64,000 bases of DNA, taken from NCBI RefSeq assembly GCF_029223485.1, contig NZ_JARHTP010000009.1:124001-188000 (forward strand), read 5' to 3'. The DNA is from Streptomyces coacervatus (GTDB lineage: Bacteria; Actinomycetota; Actinomycetes; Streptomycetales; Streptomycetaceae). The notes below the pieces were generated by a model, which was not told the origin of the DNA, did not search any database, and worked only from the letters and a program-made list of their open reading frames with translations. This document shows, in pieces, positions 31,875-42,500 of the stretch. Position numbers and translations under genes: made by a program. Within the stretch, counting starts at the first letter, position 1; the number at the start of each line of letters is the position of its first letter.

Positions 31875-33932
31875 TCAGGAGCAACTCCCCAGTTTCCCAG
31901 GCGAAGTGAGGCTGTCCACGACGTGTCGCAGGAACCCGGCCGCTGTGCCGCCGTCGCACACCCGGTGGTCGAAGGTCAGGGACACATTGACGACCTTGCG
32001 GACCTCGACGCGACCGTCCTTCACCCAGGGGCGGTCGGTGATCCGGCCCACCCCGATCATCGCCGCCTGGGGGTGGTTGAGGATCGGCGTGGCGCCGTCG
32101 ACCTCGAAGCCGCCGTAGTTGTTGAGGGTGAACGTGCCGCCGGTGAGGTGCTCGGCAGGGAGTGTTCCGCGGCGGGCGAGGGCGGTCAGCCGCTGCAGTT
32201 CCGCGGCGAGCTCGTCGAGGGGGAGGCGGTCGGCGTTCCGGACCACGGGGACGACCAGGCCGTGGTCGGTCTGTGCGGCGAAGCCGAGGTGCATCTGCGG
32301 CAGGCGGACGAGCTCCTGACGGTCGGCGTCCACACGGGAGTTGAGCTCCGGGAACGCGGCGAGGGCATCGAGGCAGGCCCGGGCGAGCAGCGGCATCAGG
32401 CCCGTGCCGTGGGTGGTACGGGCGGCGAGCAGGCTGTCGGCCTCGGTGTCCGCCCAGATGGTCACGGCGGGTGTGTCACGGTGGCCGCGGACGAACTTGT
32501 CGGCCGCGGGGCCCAGCGGGATCCCGGTGGCGGACCGCTCGACTTCGGCCGGAGCGTCCGCAACGCAGGCTGTCCCAGCCGTGGTTGCCGACCTGGACGA
32601 GGGGCGGCGTCCGGGGCGTGTCGACGTCCCGTAACCGGTCAGCACGGCGCCCGAACCGAGTGCCTCCGCCACCTCTCCCACGGTGAGCAGCGGCGCCCCG
32701 ACCTGGACCGCTTCACCGGCGCGACAGTGCAGGACAGTCACGGTTCCGGCGTACGGACTGGGCAATGTCACCACGGACTTGGCCGTCTCGACCTCCGCGA
32801 CGACCTGGTCGTGCTCGACGGGGTCGCCCACCGCGACCTTCCACTCCAGGACCTCCGCCTCGGTCAGCCCTTCTCCCAGGTCGGGGAGGAGGAACGTACG
32901 GCCGGGCGCGGAGTTGCCGGTGGACGCCGGGATGCCGTGGGCCCGTCGTGCGGTGGCGGGCAGCAGGCGGTGCAGGGCGTCCAGCACCCGGCGCACGCCC
33001 GGCAGATGGGCGTCCTCCAGCAACGGCGGCGGATACGGGATGTCGAACCCCGTGACCCGCAGCACCGGCGCTCGCAGCGCGTCGAAGCACCGCTCCTGGA
33101 CACGCGCCGCGATCTCGGCGCCGACCCCGGCGAAGCCCTGCGCCTCGTGCACCACCAGGCACCGGCCGGTCCGCCGCACCGACGCCGTGAGCGCGCCGTC
33201 GTCGAGGGGGACGAGGGTGCGCAGGTCCAGCACCTCGACGTCCAGGCCTTCCGCGGCGGCCAGTTGAGCGGCTTCCAGGGCCACGGCGACCGACGGACCG
33301 TAGGCGACGAGCGTGGCGTCGCTTCCGGCGCGGCGTACGGCCGCGGTGCCGAACGGCTCCGTGCGGACCGGGAGTTCGAGCGGCTCCCTGGTCCAGTAGC
33401 GGCGTTTCGGCTCCAGGAAGATCACCGGGTCCGGGTCGTCGATCGCCTCCCGCAGCAGGGAGTACGCGTCTGCCGCCGTCGCCGGTGTCACGACCTTCAG
33501 GCCCGCCGTGTGCGCGTAGTACGCCTCGCTGGAGTCGCTGTGGTGTTCCACGCCGCCGATGCCGCCGCCGTAGGGGATCCGCACGACCAGCGGGAGCGGG
33601 AGGGCGCCCCGGGTACGGTTGCGCATCTTCGCCATGTGGGAGGCGATCTGCTCGAGCGCCGGGTACGCGAACGCGTCGAACTGCATCTCCACCACCGGCC
33701 GCCACCCGGCCATCGCCATGCCGACCGCGAGCCCCGCGATGCCCGCCTCGCTGACCGGTGTGTCCATGCAGCGCCGGTCGCCGAAGGCGTCTCTCAGCCC
33801 GTCGGTGACCCGGAAGACTCCGCCGAGGCGGCCGACGTCCTCGCCGAGGACCACGACGCGTTCGTCCGTGCCCAGCGCGTCCCGCAGGGCGGCGTTGAGG
33901 GCCTGGGCCATCCCGGTGTCGACGGCGGTCAT
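31875..33932 (-). CDS. fused branched-chain 2-oxoacid dehydrogenase E1-beta and E2
   Basis: This is one 685-residue polypeptide. Residues 1-330 are an E1-beta subunit (MDTPVSEAGIAGLAVGMAMAG, GGIGGVEHHSDSSEAYYAH, then the transketolase C-terminal fold DLRTLVPLD). Residues about 343-420 are a lipoyl domain with Lys385 in VETAKSVV. Residues about 470-685 are the E2 acyltransferase core with DHRVCDGG. The usual peripheral subunit-binding domain between lipoyl domain and core is not recognisable; a Ser/Thr/Arg-rich linker replaces it. In streptomycetes bkdB and bkdC are normally separate genes. The complex converts branched 2-oxoacids to isobutyryl-, isovaleryl- or 2-methylbutyryl-CoA. It starts one base after the E1-alpha stop. 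It probably supplies acyl starters to the adjacent cluster. Confidence 0.88.
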   Translation of the reverse strand: MTAVDTGMAQALNAALRDALGTDERVVVLGEDVGRLGGVFRVTDGLRDAFGDRRCMDTPVSEAGIAGLAVGMAMAGWRPVVEMQFDAFAYPALEQIASHMAKMRNRTRGALPLPLVVRIPYGGGIGGVEHHSDSSEAYYAHTAGLKVVTPATAADAYSLLREAIDDPDPVIFLEPKRRYWTREPLELPVRTEPFGTAAVRRAGSDATLVAYGPSVAVALEAAQLAAAEGLDVEVLDLRTLVPLDDGALTASVRRTGRCLVVHEAQGFAGVGAEIAARVQERCFDALRAPVLRVTGFDIPYPPPLLEDAHLPGVRRVLDALHRLLPATARRAHGIPASTGNSAPGRTFLLPDLGEGLTEAEVLEWKVAVGDPVEHDQVVAEVETAKSVVTLPSPYAGTVTVLHCRAGEAVQVGAPLLTVGEVAEALGSGAVLTGYGTSTRPGRRPSSRSATTAGTACVADAPAEVERSATGIPLGPAADKFVRGHRDTPAVTIWADTEADSLLAARTTHGTGLMPLLARACLDALAAFPELNSRVDADRQELVRLPQMHLGFAAQTDHGLVVPVVRNADRLPLDELAAELQRLTALARRGTLPAEHLTGGTFTLNNYGGFEVDGATPILNHPQAAMIGVGRITDRPWVKDGRVEVRKVVNVSLTFDHRVCDGGTAAGFLRHVVDSLTSPGKLGSCS

Positions 33933-33933
33933 G

Positions 33934-35046
33934 TCAGCAGTCCTCCAACTCGGCCCGCAGAAGGGCTTGTTGATCGGCCAGGTGCGGGGGCGGCGAAGTG
34001 AAGACATGGTCGAAGAGGGCCTCGGGGGTCAACTCCGGCTCTGCGGAAAGCCGTTCGCGTACGTCGGCGGCGTACGCCTCCGCCTCGGCCGCCGCGGTCT
34101 TCGCATCGGCGTCGGTGAGCAGGCCGCGCTCGCGCAGGGCCGACTCCAGCCGGGCTATCGGGTCGCGCTCGCGCCATCGGTCGGCCTCCGCGGCCGTGCG
34201 GTACCGGGAGGGGTCGTCGGCGCTGGTGTGCGGGCCCAGGCGGTAGGTGTGCGCCTCGACGAGCCACGGGCCGCCGCCCGCCCGGGCGTCCTCCACGGCC
34301 GTGGTCAGTACGGCGAGCACGGCCGCCGCGTCGTTGCCGTCCACCTGCTCCGAGCGCACGCCGTAGCCGACTCCCTTGTACGCAAGGCTCGGTGCCGCGC
34401 ACTGCTCGGAGAGCGGGACGGAGATGGCGTACCCGTTGTTCTGCACCAGGAACACCACCGGAGCCTTCAGTACGCCCGCCAGGTTGAGGGCTTCATGGAA
34501 GTCGCCCTCGCTGGTCGCGCCGTCGCCCACGAGCGCGAGGGCGACCGTGTCGGTGCCCTTGAGCCGCTCGCCGTGGGCCAGCCCCGCGGCGTGTGCGGCG
34601 TGGGTGGCCAGCGGGGTGCACTGCGGTGCCGTGCGGTGCCGTACCGGGTCGTAGCCGCAGTGCGCGTCGCCGCGCAGCAGCGTCAGCGCCTCGACCGGGT
34701 CGATCCCGCGGCTGACCAGCGCGACGCAGTCGCGGTAGGTGGGGAACAGCCAGTCCGTGGCGCGCAGGGCGAGCGCCGCGCCCACCTGGCAGGCCTCCTG
34801 GCCGAGGCTGGAGGGGTGGACCGCTAGCCGGCCCTGCCGGGCGAGCGCCGTGGCCTGCTCGTCGAAGCGGCGGCCGAGGACCATCTTCCGGTACGCCGTC
34901 AGCAGCGACTCGGGTGAGGGCTCGGGGTACGTCCTGCTCGCCGTCCCGCCGTCCGGCGACAGAAGGGAAACCGGAACCGGGGACGGGAGCCAGGGCGAGG
35001 GCTCCGCCCCATTCCCCGCTTTCGTACCCATCGGCCTATTGCTCAT
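33934..35046 (-). CDS. bkdA: branched-chain 2-oxoacid dehydrogenase E1-alpha
   Basis: The 370-residue E1-alpha carries the thiamine diphosphate motif from GDGATSEGDFHEALN to FLVQNNGYAIS, the phosphorylation-loop-like YRLGPHTSADDPSRYR, and HPSSLGQEACQVG. ATG 35046 has AAGGGTGG before it. It is coupled to the E1-beta/E2 fusion and divergent from the cysteate-synthase-like gene. E1-alpha decarboxylates the oxoacids of Val, Leu and Ile and passes the acyl group to the lipoyl arm. E3 is not encoded nearby and would come from elsewhere in the genome. Confidence 0.93.
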   Translation of the reverse strand: MSNRPMGTKAGNGAEPSPWLPSPVPVSLLSPDGGTASRTYPEPSPESLLTAYRKMVLGRRFDEQATALARQGRLAVHPSSLGQEACQVGAALALRATDWLFPTYRDCVALVSRGIDPVEALTLLRGDAHCGYDPVRHRTAPQCTPLATHAAHAAGLAHGERLKGTDTVALALVGDGATSEGDFHEALNLAGVLKAPVVFLVQNNGYAISVPLSEQCAAPSLAYKGVGYGVRSEQVDGNDAAAVLAVLTTAVEDARAGGGPWLVEAHTYRLGPHTSADDPSRYRTAAEADRWRERDPIARLESALRERGLLTDADAKTAAAEAEAYAADVRERLSAEPELTPEALFDHVFTSPPPHLADQQALLRAELEDC

Positions 35047-35297
35047 GTGTCCGCCACCCTTTCCGAACGGCTTGCGCACTTCGGATGATCTCCATGGCAT
35101 GCGCTTTCTCAACTGTCCGGCAGATAAGTGCAGATGAAGCGGAACTGAACAGTCCATCGTTCCGCATAAGGAGGTAGTAAGCGCTTCCTGTCCGTCAACT
35201 GGGTGTCGCCAAAAGGTAATTCGCTCGTCGCCCGCCCGTCCCGAACCGCCGGTTCCAATTGATCAGCGAATCGCGGCACTGCGGAAGGCAAGCGAAC
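35047..35297. promoter_or_regulatory. divergent promoter region between bkd genes and the NRPS operon
   Basis: These 251 bases hold no gene. The region must contain the promoters of the minus-strand bkd pair and of the long plus-strand NRPS operon, so it is the main control point of the cluster. It is visibly less G+C rich than the flanking genes and contains a small AAGCGCTT palindrome near 35178. No -35/-10 pair could be fixed by eye. Confidence 0.5.
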
Positions 35298-36596
35298 ATG
35301 TCCGGAGTACGCCCGGGAACACGTCACTACACAGTTGTCTGTTCCTCATGCGGAACCCGATACGAGGACGACGGCCTCCTACTGGACTGCTCCCGTCGGC
35401 ACGAGCCGGCATTCCTGCACACCGACTACGACAGAACCGGAACCCGCGCCGGGGAGAGCACCGGCCTGTTCCGGCACGCCCCGCTGCTGCCGGTGGTGCG
35501 CACCTTCCCAGACGTCCCCGGACCGGTTGTCCACCCCGCCGAACGGCTCGGCCGCAGCATCGGCCTCGACCGGCTGTGGATCGCCTTCAACGGGTACTGG
35601 CCGGACCGCGGGGCGTACCTGCCGACCTGTACCTTCAAGGACCTGGAGGCCTACACGGTGCTCGGCCGGCTGCCCGCCGACCCGCCCGTGCTGGTGATTC
35701 CCTCGGCGGGCAACACCGCCGCCGCCTTCGCCTGGGCCGCCACCCGCCACCAGGTGCCCTGTCTGCTCGTCGTGCCCGCGCCGGCCCTGGAGCGGATGCG
35801 TTTCCCCGCCCCGCTCCACCCCTGTGTCCGGATCGTCGTCCTCGACGGCACCGCCACCTACAGCGACGCCATCGCCTGCGCCGACCTGCTCTCCGCGCTG
35901 CCCGGCCACCACGCCGAGGGCGGCTCGCGCAACGTCGGCCGCCGGGACGGCCTGGGCACCGTCATGCTGGCCGCGGCCGACGCCCTCGGCCGGCTGCCGG
36001 AGACCTATGTGCAGGCCGTCGGCAGCGGCACCGGAGCGATCGGCTGCCATGAAGCGGCAGGCCGGCTGCGCGCCGAGGGCGAGGCGTCGCCCCGTCTGCT
36101 GATGTGCCAGAACGCGCCGTTCGCCCCGCTGTACGAGGCCTGGCGATGTACCGGCGCGGCGCCCGCCGACCTCGAACACGAACCGCTGGCCCGTGAACTG
36201 ACCAACCGGCGCCCGCCGTTCACCGTCCGTGGCGGGGTCCGCGATGTGCTCACCGAGAGCGGCGGCGACGTCCTGTGCACTGACAACGTTGCTGCCCTGG
36301 ACGCCATGGCCCTCTTCGAGGAGACCGAGGGCATCGACATCGAACCCGGCGCCGGTGTGGCCCTGGCCGCCCTCGCCGAGGCCGTACGCGACGGCCATGT
36401 CCGCCGCGACGAACTCGTCCTCCTCAACATCACCGGCGGCGGCCGGGCCCGCCAGGCCCACGACCTGGCGCTGATACCCGCCGAGCCCTGGTTGCGTGTG
36501 CCCTGGCCCGGCCGGGAGGAGGGCCCGCGGGCCGTCGCCGAGCTCGTGGCAGGGCAGTCGACCGGCCTCGCGACCGCCACGGAGGCCGCCCGATGA
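35298..36596 (+). CDS. cysteate synthase / threonine synthase-like PLP enzyme
   Basis: The 432-residue fold-type II PLP enzyme has an N-terminal segment (YTVVCSSCGTRYEDDGLLLDC, residues about 11-31, split by Cys pairs) resembling the zinc-ribbon-like start of cysteate and threonine synthases. The PLP Lys is probably in CTFKDLEAY, and the PLP phosphate/Asn region in PSAGNTAAAFAW. Cysteate synthase makes L-cysteate from O-phosphoserine and sulfite. Threonine synthase uses O-phosphohomoserine. The enzyme is the first gene of the NRPS operon and its stop overlaps NRPS1 (ATGA), so it very likely makes an amino acid for the peptide. Which acid is inference; an Asp-like adenylation code downstream fits cysteate or aspartate. 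Confidence 0.75.
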   Translation: MSGVRPGTRHYTVVCSSCGTRYEDDGLLLDCSRRHEPAFLHTDYDRTGTRAGESTGLFRHAPLLPVVRTFPDVPGPVVHPAERLGRSIGLDRLWIAFNGYWPDRGAYLPTCTFKDLEAYTVLGRLPADPPVLVIPSAGNTAAAFAWAATRHQVPCLLVVPAPALERMRFPAPLHPCVRIVVLDGTATYSDAIACADLLSALPGHHAEGGSRNVGRRDGLGTVMLAAADALGRLPETYVQAVGSGTGAIGCHEAAGRLRAEGEASPRLLMCQNAPFAPLYEAWRCTGAAPADLEHEPLARELTNRRPPFTVRGGVRDVLTESGGDVLCTDNVAALDAMALFEETEGIDIEPGAGVALAALAEAVRDGHVRRDELVLLNITGGGRARQAHDLALIPAEPWLRVPWPGREEGPRAVAELVAGQSTGLATATEAAR

Positions 36597-39500
36597 CCGT
36601 TCCGCGCCCCCTGGACGTGTCCGTCGCCCAGCGCTCGATGTGGTTCGGGCAGCGGCTCGACCCCGCCGGGCCCGCCTACAACGTGGGCGAATACACCGAG
36701 ATCCACGGCCCCGTCGATCCCGTCCGCTTCCGGGAGGCCGTCGAGCAGGTGGTGGCGGCCACCGAGACGCTCCGGGTCCGGTTCGCGGCCGATGACGACT
36801 CCGTCCGCCAACTCGTCGAGACCGACCCCGCCTGGGACCTGCCCGTCGTCGACCTCGCGGACGAACCCGAGCCCCGGTCGGCCGCCCAGGCCTGGATGAT
36901 CGCCGACTTCGCGACGCCGTTCGACCTGGAGCGGTCCCCGCTCTTCCGGTACACGCTGCTGAAGCTCGCGGACGATCACTGGATCTGGTACCAGCCCTAC
37001 CACCACATCGCCGTCGACGGTTACAGCTGCTCCCTCATCGCGAGCCGCGTCGCCGACGCCTACACCGCCCTCGTCGCGGGCACGCCCCACACCCCGCCAC
37101 TTTCGCCCCTCGCCCCGCTGGCCGAGGCGGACGAGGCCTACCGTGCAGGCGAACGGCACGCGTCGGACCGGGAGTTCTGGACGACCGCGCTCGCCGACCG
37201 CCCCGAGCCGGTGAGTCTCTCCGCCCGACCGCCGCACGTCGCCGGGCACTTCCTCCGCCGCACCGGTCATCTCCCGCAAAATGCAGGGGACTTGGTGCAC
37301 CAGGCCGCCGAAGAGGCCGGCACGCGCTGGTCGCGCGTCCTGCTCGCTGCGACCGCCGCCTATCTGCACCGGCTCACCGGAGCCCGGGACATCGTCCTGG
37401 GCCTCGCCGTCACCGCCCGCGAGAGCGAGACCGAACTCGCGACACCGGGCATGGCGTCCAACGTGCTTCCGCTGCGGCTGTCCGTACGGCCCGACACCGC
37501 CGCCCACGACCTCGTACGCCAGGCGGCCTCCGCCACCCGCGAGCTGCTGGCGCACCAGCGCCACAGGGGCGAGGACCTGCGCCGCGAGCTGGACTGGCCC
37601 CAGGGCGGGAGGCGCTTCTTCGGGCCCGTCGTCAACATCATGGCGTTCGGGCCGGAGTTGCGGTTCGCCGGGCACGCCACCACCCGCCACAACCTGTCCA
37701 CGGGGCCCGTCGAGGACCTCGCCGTCAACGTCTACGACCGCGCGGACCGCCACGGCTTCCGCATCGACCTGGATGCCGGCCCCGGTCACTACAGGGACGC
37801 CGAACTCACCGCTCACCACCGGCGTTTCACCCGCTTCGTGGAGCACTTCGCCGCAGCGGTGGTCGCCGATGCCCCGGTCGGACGGGTCGAGGTGACGCTG
37901 CCGGAGGAACGGGCGGAGGCGCAGCTTGCCGGCCCCCCTGCGTCCGGTGCGGCAGCGACCGTCCCCGAACTGTTCGCGGCCCGGGTCGCGGCCGCCCCGG
38001 AGGCCACCGCGATCATCCAGGGTGAACGGACCACGACCTACCGGCAGTTGAATGCCCGCGCCAACCGCCTTGCGCACCGGCTGATCGCCCTCGGTGTCCG
38101 GCCGGAGGACCGCGTCGCGGTCCTGATGGGCCGTTCCGACAGCCTTCTCACCGCGCTTCTGGCCGTACTCAAGACCGGCGGTGCCTACGTCGGCCTCGAC
38201 CCGCGCGCACCGGCCGCCCGCGCCCGGCACATCCTGGCCGAGACCGGCGCGAACGTCCTGCTCGCCGACACTGTGCCCACCGAGTCGTACGACGGCACGG
38301 TGGTCGTCAGTGCCGACGACCCGACGCTCGCCGCCGAACCGGACACGGACCCCGCCGTGCCACTGGACCCGGTCCAACTCGCCTACGTCAGCTACACCTC
38401 CGGTTCCACCGGCATTCCCAAGGGCGTCGCCGTCACCCATCTCGACGTCACCGCCCTGGCCGCAGACTCGGCGTTCGGTGAGGGTGGGCACGCGCGCGTG
38501 CTGGTGCACTCGCCGACCGCCTTCGACGCCTCCACGTACGAGATGTGGGTGCCGCTGCTGAACGGCGGCACCGCGGTGGTCGCCGGGCCGGACGAGGACG
38601 TGGACGCCCACGTCGTCGCGCGCCTGACGGAGCGTCACGGGCTGACCGCGCTGTGGCTGACCGCCGGGCTGTTCCGGCTGGCCGCCGAGGAGGACCCGGG
38701 CTGTTTCGCGGGGCTGCGCCAGGTGTGGACCGGCGGTGAGGCCGTCCCCGCCGACGCCGTGCGTCGAGTCCTGGCAGCCTGCCCGGGGCTGACGGTCACC
38801 GACGGCTATGGCCCGACCGAGACCACCGCCTTCGCCACCTCCCGCCCCTGCACGGCGAACACCCTGGTCCCCGACCCGCTGCCGATCGGCCGCCCCCTGG
38901 ACGGCATGCGGACGTACGTCCTCGACTCGGCCCTGCAGCCGCTCCCGCCGGGCACGGTGGGGGAGTTGTACGTCGCCGGTCCCGGCGTGGCCCGCGGCTA
39001 CCTGGGCCGCCCGGGCGCGACCGCCGAACGCTTCGTCGCCGACCCGTACGGCCCGCCCGGCGCCCGTATGTACCGCACCGGCGACCACGCGCGTGTGACG
39101 CCCGACGGCGAGCTGGAGTTCCACGGCCGCGCCGACGGCCAGATCAAGCTCCGCGGCTTCCGCATCGAACCCGGCGAGATCGAAACGGCCCTCGCCGCCC
39201 ACCCGGAGGTCACCCAGGCGGTGGCCGTCATCCGCGAGGTCCGGCCCGGTGATCGACGGCTGGTCGCATACGCGGTGTGTGCAGAGGGCACCACTACCGC
39301 CTCGGACGCCCTGCGCGACCATCTCGCCGCCTGCCTCCCCGACTTCATGGTCCCCTCGGCCGTCGTCGTCCTCGACAGGCTGCCGCTGACGCCCAACGGC
39401 AAGCTCGACCGGGCCTCGCTGCCGGCCCCGCCCGCAGCTGCCGCCCCGCAGCCGCACGCCGCCCCGCGCACCCCGCACGAACAGCTCCTGTGCGCCCTGT

Positions 39501-42500
39501 TCGCCGATGTGCTCGGGCTGCCGGAGGTCGGCCCCCGCGACGGGTTCTTCGCGCTCGGCGGTCACTCGCTGCTCGCCCTGCGTCTGCTGGGCCGCATCCG
39601 CAGCGTCCTCGGCGTCGAACTGGCCCTGCGGGACGTCTTCCAGGCGCCCACTCCGACCGGGCTGGCCCGGCTGCTGGCCGATGCCGGGAAGGCCGTACGA
39701 ACAGCTCCGCGGCCGATTCCCCGCAAGGGCCTGGGCGAGGTTCCGTTGTCGTCCGCTCAGCGGCGGCTGTGGTTCCTGCACCGTCTGGAGGGTCCGAGCG
39801 CGGCCTACAACATCCCTCTCGCCGTACGGCTGACCGGCGCCCGCCTCGACAGGGACGCCCTGCGCGCGGCCCTCGCCGACCTCGTCGCCCGCCACGAGAT
39901 CCTGCGCACCGTCTACCCCGACGCCGACGGTCTTCCGTGCCAGCGGCTGCTGGCGCCCTTCACGCCGGACCTGGATGTCGTCGACCATCCGACCGATGCC
40001 GAACTGTCGTATCGACTGGGGCAGTTGGCGGGGGAGGGGTTCCGGATCGAAGAGGAAGCCCCGTTCCGGGCGCACCTCCTCGTGCTCGGCCCCGAGGATC
40101 ACGTGCTCCTGCTCGTACTGCACCACATCGCCGGCGACGGCTGGTCCATGGACCCCCTTCTGCTCGACCTGGCGACCGCCTGTCGGGCACGGCTGGAGGG
40201 GCGCGAGCCGGGCTGGGCGCCGCTGCCCGTCCAGTACGCCGACTACTGCGTCTGGCAGCACGAGATGCTCGGCGACGAGCAGGACCGACAGCTCGACCAC
40301 TGGCGTGAGGCGCTCGCCGGACTCCCCGACGAACTCCCGCTCCCGGCCGACCGTCCGCGTCCCGCCCGCGCCACCCACCAGGGCGGCGACATCCCCGTCC
40401 GGCTGGACGCGGACCTGCACCGGCGGCTGCGCGCGCTGGCCGCCGAGACCGGCACGACGGTGTTCATGGTCGTGCAGGCGGGGCTCGCCGCCCTGCTCAC
40501 CCGGCTGGGCGCGGGCACCGACATCCCGCTCGGCACACCGGTCGCGGGCCGCGCCGACGAGGTGCTGGACGACCTGGTCGGCTGCTTCGTCAACACCCTC
40601 GTCCTGCGCACCGACACCTCGGGCGACCCCGGCTTCCGGGAACTGCTCGGCCGGGTCCGGGAGACCGATCTGGCGGCCTACACCCACCAGGAGCTGCCGT
40701 TCGAGCACCTGGTGGAGGCCCTCAACCCGCCCCGCTCGCTCGCCCGGCACCCGCTCTTCCAGGTGATGCTCGCCTTCCGTCCCACCGCCGGACCCCGCCT
40801 CGGCCTCCCCGGACTGCACACCCGCACGCTGCCCGTGGAGACCGGAGCCACCAAGATCGACCTGACCTTCAACCTGGGCGAACACCGCACCGCCGACGGC
40901 TCCCCGGACGGCATCGAGGGCATCCTCCAGTACAGCGCCGACCTCTTCGACCGGAGTACCGCAGAGGAACTGGCCGCCCGGCTGGAACGTCTGCTGCGGG
41001 CCGCGGTCCGCGCACCCGACCGCGCCATCGGCGCCCTTGACATCCTCGCGGACGGCGAACGCCACCGCCTGCTGGCCGAGTTCAACGACACGGCACGTGA
41101 GGTGCCGGACACCACCTTCCCCCGGCTCTTCGAAGCGCGCGCCGCCGAGGCGCCGGACGCCGTCGCGGTCGAGGACTCAAGGACGTCTCTGACGTACCGT
41201 CAACTAGATGTCACGGCCGACAGGTTGGCGCGCGCCCTCACCTCCCACGGTGCCGGTCCGGGGCGGATCGTCGCGTTCTCGCTGCCCCGGTCGGTCGACC
41301 TCGCCGTCGCCGTGCTCGCCGTCCTCAAGGCGGGCGCGGCCTATCTGCCGCTGGACCCGGAGCATCCGGCCGAGCGCACCGTCCATCTGCTCGCCGACGC
41401 GGATCCCGTGTGCCTGATCGCCAGGGACCGGCTCGGCTTCGAGGCCGGCTGTCCCACGGTGGATCCGGATGCGGCCCCGGACGCCCCGGACATGCCCCTT
41501 CCCTGGGCCCGGCCCGCCGACCCCGCCTACCTGATCTACACCTCCGGCACCACCGGCCGCCCCAAGGGCGTCGTCGTCGAGCACCGCAACCTCACCACCT
41601 ACGTGGCCCGCTGCGTCGAGGCCTACCCGAGCCTGCGCGGCACCTCGCTGCTGCACGCCACGATGTCCTTCGACGCCACCGTGACCACCCTGCACGGGGC
41701 GCTCGCCGCCGGCGGCCGGGTGCACATCGCCGGCTTCCACAGTGCGGGCGCGGCGCCGGTGAACGGTGGCTACGCCTTCCTCAAGGCGACCCCCAGCCAC
41801 CTCCCGTTGCTGCCCGCCCTGCCGCACGACCTGTCGCCGGGCGAGGAGTTCATGCTCGGCGGCGAGGCACTGGTCGGCGAGGCCCTGCGCGCCTGGCGTC
41901 GGGACCACCCCGACGTACGCCTGATCAACCACTACGGCCCGACCGAACTCACCGTCGGCTGCACCGACCACCGCATCGAGCCCGGCGACGACCTGCCGAC
42001 CGGGCCGGTGCCCATCGGCCGCCCCATGTGGAACACCCGGGCGTATGTGCTCGACACCCGCCTCAACCCCGTACCGGTCGGTGTCGAGGGCGAGTTGTAC
42101 GTCGCCGGCGGCCACGTGGCCCGCGGCTACTGGAGGCGGCCCGGCCAAACGGCCGAGCGGTTCGTCGCCGACCCCTTCGATCCGACCGGCGGGCGCATGT
42201 ACCGGACCGGCGACCTGGCCGTGTGGCGGGCCGACGGCACCCTGGAGCTGCGCGGGCGGGCCGACGGCCAGCTCAAGATCCGCGGCCTGCGGATCGAGCC
42301 CGGCGAGGTCGAGGGCGTGCTCACCTCCCATCCCGCCGTCGCCCAGGCCGCGGTCGTGGTGCGCGAGGACCGGGCCGGCGTACGGCGCCTGGTCGGATAC
42401 GTCGTCGGAGCCGCCGAGGCCGACTTCCCCGCCCTGCTGGCGCACGCCGCCCGGCAGCTGCCCGCCCACATGGTCCCCGAGGCGCTCGTGGCGCTCGACG

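Noticed and set aside
36005..41065. Very long minus-strand open frame opposite NRPS 1 (and similar long frames at 43265-47560 and 47567-50620)
   Set aside because: These are antisense shadows of G+C-rich NRPS codons. They have low-complexity Gly/Arg/Val-rich translations with no domain motifs, and the plus strand has perfect NRPS motifs.
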